From Actinomycetes bacterium (GTDB taxonomy: Bacteria > Actinomycetota > Thermoleophilia > BMS3ABIN01), in contig JAJRYJ010000070.1 of assembly GCA_024275795.1 (NCBI GenBank), positions 1 to 44,516 of the forward strand: a DNA stretch of 44,516 bases, in the 5' to 3' direction. Under the pieces are notes generated by a model that was not told the DNA's origin, searched no databases, and worked only from the letters and a program-made list of their open reading frames with translations. Shown here piece after piece: positions 40,170 through 44,516 of this stretch. The first letter of the stretch is position 1. Every line of letters starts with the position of its first letter. Both the position numbers and the translations under genes were made by a program.

Positions 40170-41246
40170 TCAGCAACCGGGGCCCGGGACACGGATAGTG
40201 ACCGGGCGGCTCTCGGAATCGGCCACCAGCCTGAGAAGATGGCTAACAATACTCTTATCATCTATCAAGCAGGTTGGCGCCGCGGTTCCCGCGGCGTGCG
40301 CGGCGTTCAGGCCAGCCAGGAAGCCGGTTGCAGCGGACTCCAGGTAGTTGCAGCACCCTACCAGCCTGCCCGCGAAGAACAACCGTGGCAAGGCTGTCGA
40401 CTCCAGGCGCAGGTTCACCTGGCGGGAGGCCAGCACCAGGTGGCTGACGGCGTAGGATGGCCTGGTGATCCAGGCGGCAGGGTCGCCGGTGGACTGTCTC
40501 AGGCGGGAGAGTTGCCGCTCAGCATCGCCGCTCTGCTCAAGGCCGAAGCCGTAAAGCTCGCAAAGCTGGTCGCCGTCTGGCGGCAGGCCGTCGGGCCAGT
40601 CGTCGCCGGGAAAAGAGCCACCGGGTGGAGGCATCAGCAGCCGCGGGGCGGTCGCCGCGCCGATCCGCTCAAAGAGTATCCCCTTGTTTTGCAGGCTTTT
40701 TGACAGAGAAACCGATGGTATCTCTCCCCGTCTGCCGCCGGGCGACCTGGCGTCCCCTTCTGCTACCTCAGCCTGGAAAAAGGTGCCGCCGGCGATGACA
40801 ACCGCCCCGGCCGAGAAGCTCTCGTCCAGTGATGAGCCCAACAGGAACTTGCCGGAATGAGTTTCCAGGGAAGTCACGAGCGCCTGCCTGAACTCCAGGT
40901 TGTCCGCGGATTCAATCGCCGCCTTGTACGCAAGGCCCAGACGGCGGCGGTCGGCAACCAGCCGGCCCTGCTCATTGACAGCGGCGACACCATCGGACTC
41001 GAGCAGCGGCGGCAACCTGCACCCCATGCTCCGCATCTCGGCCAGCAGCTCCCCCCGTGGGTCTTCGTGGCCGCCGACCAGCGTCGGATTCGCCGGATGA
41101 TAACCGGCCGTATCCAGGCTCATTGTGAGGCAGAGGGTGCGGGCGCCGGCCCCGGCGGCCGCAAGGGCCGCCTCGGCGCCGCCGGGGCCGGCGCCCACGA
41201 CCACCACGTCATGGCAGGGTATGCTGTTTTCAGAATCGCCGGTCAC
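40170..41246 (-). CDS. MnmG (GidA)-like FAD protein, Cys-less paralogue
   Basis: 358 residues. The N-terminus reads HDVVVVGAGPGGAEAALAAAG, then CLTMSLDTAGYHPANPTLVGG, an obvious relative of MnmG. The catalytic Cys (Cys52 in the neighbouring mnmG) is Ala52 here, and the second catalytic CPSI region is missing. The conserved FAD-dome tail is present (LPRLFFAGRLVGCCNYLESAATGFLAGLNAA), but the C-terminal tRNA/MnmE-binding helical domain of full MnmG is absent. GTG 41246 without a clear ribosome site; GAAGGGG is 14 bp upstream. Lies between mnmE and mnmG with gaps of 47 and 37 bp, hence one operon. It may be a modulator or a modified enzyme; a TrmFO-like role is possible but the motif set fits MnmG better. 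Confidence 0.8.
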   Translation of the reverse strand: MTGDSENSIPCHDVVVVGAGPGGAEAALAAAGAGARTLCLTMSLDTAGYHPANPTLVGGHEDPRGELLAEMRSMGCRLPPLLESDGVAAVNEQGRLVADRRRLGLAYKAAIESADNLEFRQALVTSLETHSGKFLLGSSLDESFSAGAVVIAGGTFFQAEVAEGDARSPGGRRGEIPSVSLSKSLQNKGILFERIGAATAPRLLMPPPGGSFPGDDWPDGLPPDGDQLCELYGFGLEQSGDAERQLSRLRQSTGDPAAWITRPSYAVSHLVLASRQVNLRLESTALPRLFFAGRLVGCCNYLESAATGFLAGLNAAHAAGTAAPTCLIDDKSIVSHLLRLVADSESRPVTIRVPGPGC

Positions 41247-41293
41247 GGGTTTGACAACGACCCCTTCATAGCAACAGATGGATCAAAGGCTGC

Positions 41294-42673
41294 TTACTTG
41301 CCTATGCAGAATTCCTGGAAGATGCGGTCCAGCAGGTCTTCGACGACCTCATCCCCGGTTATCCCGCCCAGGGCCGTGAGGGCGCCGTGCAGCTCTTCGG
41401 CCACCAGTTCCTCTCCCAGGCCGACCCGGAGGCCCTGACGCGCCCTGCCGAGGGCCGAGAGCGACTGCTCAAGCAGCTGCTTGTGGCGCTCATGGGTCAC
41501 CATGGGCCCTTCCAGCGGCGGCAGGGCGCCGCCCAGCACCAGGCCGGATATCCGCTCCCTGAGCTGCGAAAGGCCATGGCGTGTCATGGCGGATATGACC
41601 ACCGGCTCCGCCGGCAGCAGGCCGCGGTTGAAACGGGGCTGGCGTCCGCGGAAGAGGTCGGCCTTGTTTATCACCAGGATGGTCCTGTCCATTGGGACCG
41701 AAGTCAGCAGGGCGCGGTCATGGTCGTCCTCCGGCTCGCTGCCGTCGAAAAGGCAGAGCACCAGGTCGGCCTCGCTGATGGCGCGGCGACTGCGCTCGAC
41801 GCCGATCCGTTCCACCTCGTTGCCGGCGGGCCTCAGGCCCGCCGTATCGATGAGCTGGAGCGGGATACCGTCGATGTTGATGATCTCCTCGATGGTGTCG
41901 CGGGTCGTGCCCGGTATCTCCGTGACGATGGCCCTGTCGCGCATGAGCAGGGCGTTCAGCAGGCTGGACTTGCCGACATTGGGCTTGCCGACGATGGCCG
42001 TACGCACTCCCTCGCAGAGCACCCGGCCCACGAACGCCGACTCGATCAGCTCTTGCAGGCGTCCCGCTATGCCGGTCAGGGAGCCGCCGGTGGCCTGCCG
42101 GTCCATCCCCTCGATGTCCTCATCGGAGAAATCGAGGCCCGCCTCGATGGAGGCCAGCACGCCGAGGATATCGTCCCTGAGCGAGCCGATCTCCCGCGAG
42201 AGGCCACCGGCCAGCTGGGACATGGCCACCCGCAGTCCCGCCTCGGTCTTGGCTGAGACTATCTGGGCTACGCTCTCCGCCTGCACCAGGTCGATGCGGC
42301 CGTTGAGGAAGGCCCTGCGGGTGAACTCCCCCGGTGTCGCCAGCCCCGCCCCCTGGGCCAGCAGCAGGGACATCACCCGCTGTTGCGCCACCGGTCCCCC
42401 GTGGCAGTTGATTTCCACAACATCCTCGCGAGTGTAGGTGGCCGGCGCCCGCATCACGCTCACAAGCACCTCGTCCACGAGTTCGCCGCTCTCCGGCTCG
42501 GCGATGGCGCCATAATGCAGCGTGTGGGAGGCGGCCTCCGCCAGGTTGCCGCGGCGCCCGCGGAAAAGCCGGTCGCAGATGGCGATGGAGTCCGGTCCCG
42601 TCATGCGGACGATGCCGATCGCCCCGGTGCCCAGGGAGGTGGAGATGGCCGCGACTGTTGGAAACTCCTGCAT
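41294..42673 (-). CDS. mnmE: tRNA modification GTPase MnmE (TrmE)
   Basis: K+-dependent GTPase that, with MnmG, modifies wobble U34. 459 residues: folate-binding N-terminal domain (STSLGTGAIGIVRMTGPDS; EINCHGG), G1 in GKPNVGKSS (229-237), the G2 region IPGTTRDTIEE, DTAGLR, NKAD, and the C-terminal FCIGK with the conserved Cys456. ATG 42673 has no ribosome site; TATAAT ends 7 bp upstream with an extended TG, so it is likely leaderless. The upstream neighbours typical of this locus (jag, yidC) are absent; a DUF255 gene lies divergent instead. Confidence 0.96.
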   Translation of the reverse strand: MQEFPTVAAISTSLGTGAIGIVRMTGPDSIAICDRLFRGRRGNLAEAASHTLHYGAIAEPESGELVDEVLVSVMRAPATYTREDVVEINCHGGPVAQQRVMSLLLAQGAGLATPGEFTRRAFLNGRIDLVQAESVAQIVSAKTEAGLRVAMSQLAGGLSREIGSLRDDILGVLASIEAGLDFSDEDIEGMDRQATGGSLTGIAGRLQELIESAFVGRVLCEGVRTAIVGKPNVGKSSLLNALLMRDRAIVTEIPGTTRDTIEEIINIDGIPLQLIDTAGLRPAGNEVERIGVERSRRAISEADLVLCLFDGSEPEDDHDRALLTSVPMDRTILVINKADLFRGRQPRFNRGLLPAEPVVISAMTRHGLSQLRERISGLVLGGALPPLEGPMVTHERHKQLLEQSLSALGRARQGLRVGLGEELVAEELHGALTALGGITGDEVVEDLLDRIFQEFCIGK

Positions 42674-42680
42674 GGAGCGT

Positions 42681-42689
42681 ATTATAGCA
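42681..42689 (-). promoter_or_regulatory. Leaderless extended -10 promoter of mnmE
   Basis: TGCTATAAT on the minus strand, with 7 bp between the -10 and ATG 42673. The 146-bp divergent gap also has TACAAT (42765-42770) that could serve the plus-strand gene. No other structure was seen in the gap. Confidence 0.6.
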
Positions 42690-42819
42690 ATGGAGCTGCA
42701 CGGCGTTGCCTGTTATCATGCGCCGCGGTGCGCAACCCGAGGTGCCGCCGCCGCGTCAAACAGTTACAATAGGCGGCGTCCGCAACAATCGGGGGATCCG
42801 AAGACCGAAAGGGATAGCT

Positions 42820-44516
42820 TTGGCAGAGGACAGAAACAGCAACCCGGCCAATCCGTCCTACAGGCTCTCGACGCGGCCCAGCAAGGCTGGGCGGCTCGAC
42901 TGGCTCGAATGGGGCGAGGAAGCCTTCAGGCTCGCGCGGGAACAGAACAAGCCGGTGATGCTCTCCATCTCAGCCGTCTGGTGCCACTGGTGCCACGTGA
43001 TGGACGAGACAAACTTCTCCGACGACGAGACCATAGCTTTCATAAACCACAACTTCATCCCCGTCAGGGTGGACAGCGACCGGCGGCCGGACGTAAACAG
43101 CCGCTACAACCAGGGCGGCTGGCCCACGGTCTGCTTCCTCACGGACGAGGGGGAAATCATCGCCGGCGCCACCTATCTGCCCCAGGACCAGTTCAGGCGC
43201 CTGCTGATCGACGTGCTGACCATCTACCGGGAGAAACCGGATGAGATCGCACAGGCGGTCTCGATGGTGCGTGAACAGCGGTCCGCGGAGGCGGAGATGA
43301 AGCCGCGGCAGCTGGACCTGTCTGTTGCCGACGGGATGATGCAGGTCATCAACGAGGCTTACGACTGCGAACACGGAGGCTTCGGCACCGAGCCCAAGTT
43401 CCCCTACACTGCAGTGCTCTCCTTCCTGCTGGCGCGGCTGGCGGGCGAGGCGGAGGGCAACGAGGGCGAGATCGTGCGCGAGACCCTGGACGCAATGTCC
43501 AGCGGCGGCATGTATGACCAGGTGGAAGGCGGCTTCTTCCGCTATTCCACAGCCCAGGACTGGTCCGTTCCCCACTACGAGAAGATGCTGGAGGACAACG
43601 CGGCGCTGCTGGCCGTCTATGCCGACGCCTTCATCCTCAGCGGCAGCGAGGATTACGGCCGTGTCATCAAGGACATCCACCGCTATCTGAGTGAAGTGCT
43701 GAGGGACCCGGAGAACGGCACCTTCGCCGGCAGCCAGGACGCCGATGAGCATTACTACGGCCTGGATGCGGGGGAGCGCGCCTCCGGAAAGGCGCCCTTC
43801 GTCGACCGAACGGTCTATTCGGGCTGGAACGCCCTGGCCGCCTCGTCCCTGCTGCGCTCCTACCAGGCCCTGGGGGAAGAGAGTTATCGCCGGGAGGCAG
43901 TAGAAGCCCTGCAGTTCCTCTGGGATCGCATGTGGGACGGGGAGACGGGCCTTGCCAGGTACAACGACGGGGAGAACCACCTGCGCGGGCTGCTGTCGGA
44001 CACGGCCCGCATGGCGGTGGCCTGCCTGGACGCCTACGAGTCCGGCTGCGGCGACGTCTGGCTGGAGCGCTCCACCCGGGTGGCCCGCTGGATGCTCTCA
44101 AGGCTGCAGGATCCCGACAGGGGGGGCTTCTATGATTGCGCCGACGCGCCGGCCGCCGCCGGCTACCCGGCGGAACGCAACCGCCTGCCGGTGGAGAACA
44201 GCATCGCCGCCTCCCTGCTTATCCGCCTGTCCCAGAACACGGGCCAGAAGGAGTTCGAGGAGGCGGCCCTGCGGACGCTGAAGCTGCTATCGGGCGGTTT
44301 CGAGCAATACGGCATGTTCGGCGCCGAGTTCGTGCTGGCGGTGATGAGGCTGCTGGACCCGCCCGTCAGGGTCACTATAGTCGGCCCTCCCGCCGAAGCG
44401 GCTACCGGGGAGATGATCCGCGCCGCCCACGGCGCCCGCATCCCCTTCCGCTCCATCGAGGTGCTGGACCCCGCCGAACACGGCGAAGACCTGGAGGCGG
44501 TGGGTTACGGTTACGA
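42820..44516 (+). CDS. Thioredoxin-domain protein, DUF255/YyaL (SPATA20-like), 3' end outside window
   Basis: The open frame from TTG 42820 runs off the window end (565 complete codons). The start has AAAGGGAT upstream. Residues about 20-110 form the thioredoxin-like domain with SAVWCHWCHVMDETNFS (CxxC). The rest is an alpha/alpha six-hairpin domain related to N-acylglucosamine 2-epimerases and cellulase-like folds (DCEHGGFGTEPKFPY; EGGFFRYSTAQDWSVPHYEKMLEDNAALL). The family's activity is unknown; it is reported in spermatogenesis and cell-wall contexts. Here it faces mnmE divergently. Confidence 0.88.
   Translation, partial: MAEDRNSNPANPSYRLSTRPSKAGRLDWLEWGEEAFRLAREQNKPVMLSISAVWCHWCHVMDETNFSDDETIAFINHNFIPVRVDSDRRPDVNSRYNQGGWPTVCFLTDEGEIIAGATYLPQDQFRRLLIDVLTIYREKPDEIAQAVSMVREQRSAEAEMKPRQLDLSVADGMMQVINEAYDCEHGGFGTEPKFPYTAVLSFLLARLAGEAEGNEGEIVRETLDAMSSGGMYDQVEGGFFRYSTAQDWSVPHYEKMLEDNAALLAVYADAFILSGSEDYGRVIKDIHRYLSEVLRDPENGTFAGSQDADEHYYGLDAGERASGKAPFVDRTVYSGWNALAASSLLRSYQALGEESYRREAVEALQFLWDRMWDGETGLARYNDGENHLRGLLSDTARMAVACLDAYESGCGDVWLERSTRVARWMLSRLQDPDRGGFYDCADAPAAAGYPAERNRLPVENSIAASLLIRLSQNTGQKEFEEAALRTLKLLSGGFEQYGMFGAEFVLAVMRLLDPPVRVTIVGPPAEAATGEMIRAAHGARIPFRSIEVLDPAEHGEDLEAVGYGY

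Noticed and set aside
1..44516. CRISPR arrays, tRNA/rRNA genes, transposases, phage genes and attachment sites
   Set aside because: Looked for on both strands by eye and not seen; a tRNA scan would be needed to exclude a single tRNA completely.

Overview
This is a high-GC, gene-dense bacterial chromosome segment with no transposase, phage gene, CRISPR array or recognisable tRNA/rRNA. The best guess is an early-branching Actinobacteriota lineage. The reasons are high GC, frequent GTG/TTG starts, several promoters whose -10 box lies 6-7 bp from the start codon (leaderless mRNA), an FabK-type enoyl reductase, an archaeal-type class I aldolase, an archaemetzincin and MMPL proteins. The lineage assignment is inference.

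Layout. 1-6138 (+): type II fatty-acid synthesis operon, fabH(partial)-fabK-fabD-fabG-fabF-accD-accA, without acpP. 6151-9362 (-): an RsbRD-like sensor domain protein, larB, an amidohydrolase and a class I fructose-bisphosphate aldolase. 9541-11917 (+): proA and a DUF3524/queuosine-mannosyltransferase-like glycosyltransferase. 11919-12980 (-): selD, whose true N-terminus is hidden behind an in-frame UGA (selenocysteine) followed by a SECIS-like hairpin. 13043-20983 (-): nine tightly packed genes (fxsA, a membrane spermidine-synthase-like protein, a phosphoesterase, an MFS carrier, a small protein, galT, an Fe-S oxidoreductase subunit, a class II aldolase, a TauE/SafE carrier), apparently one operon from a leaderless fxsA promoter. 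21063-30656: a small membrane protein, a COG3044-type ATPase, a PAPS-reductase-family gene with two small membrane genes, a miniature ferritin-like protein, an unrecognised coiled-coil membrane protein, an MMPL exporter, an archaemetzincin and pyrE. 30807-35362 (+): a 58-residue membrane protein, a CsoR/CstR-type regulator with its own operator, a class A PBP and a secreted three-repeat protein. 35455-42673 (-): the replication-origin-type cluster mnmE, an mnmG paralogue, mnmG, rsmG, parA, parB and a Roadblock protein, with a perfect parS site inside mnmG. 42820-end (+): a DUF255/YyaL-type thioredoxin-domain protein, cut by the window edge.

How it fits together. The fab/acc genes supply malonyl-CoA and elongate fatty acids. 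The mnm/rsm/par block couples tRNA and rRNA modification with chromosome partition, as near many bacterial origins. selD shows that the organism makes selenoproteins. Points most worth a second look are the selenocysteine-containing SelD, the Cys-less MnmG paralogue between mnmE and mnmG, the amber codon splitting rsmG, the Roadblock gene coupled to parB, and the CstR-like regulator with a palindromic operator. No clearly new multi-gene defence or biosynthetic system was found.
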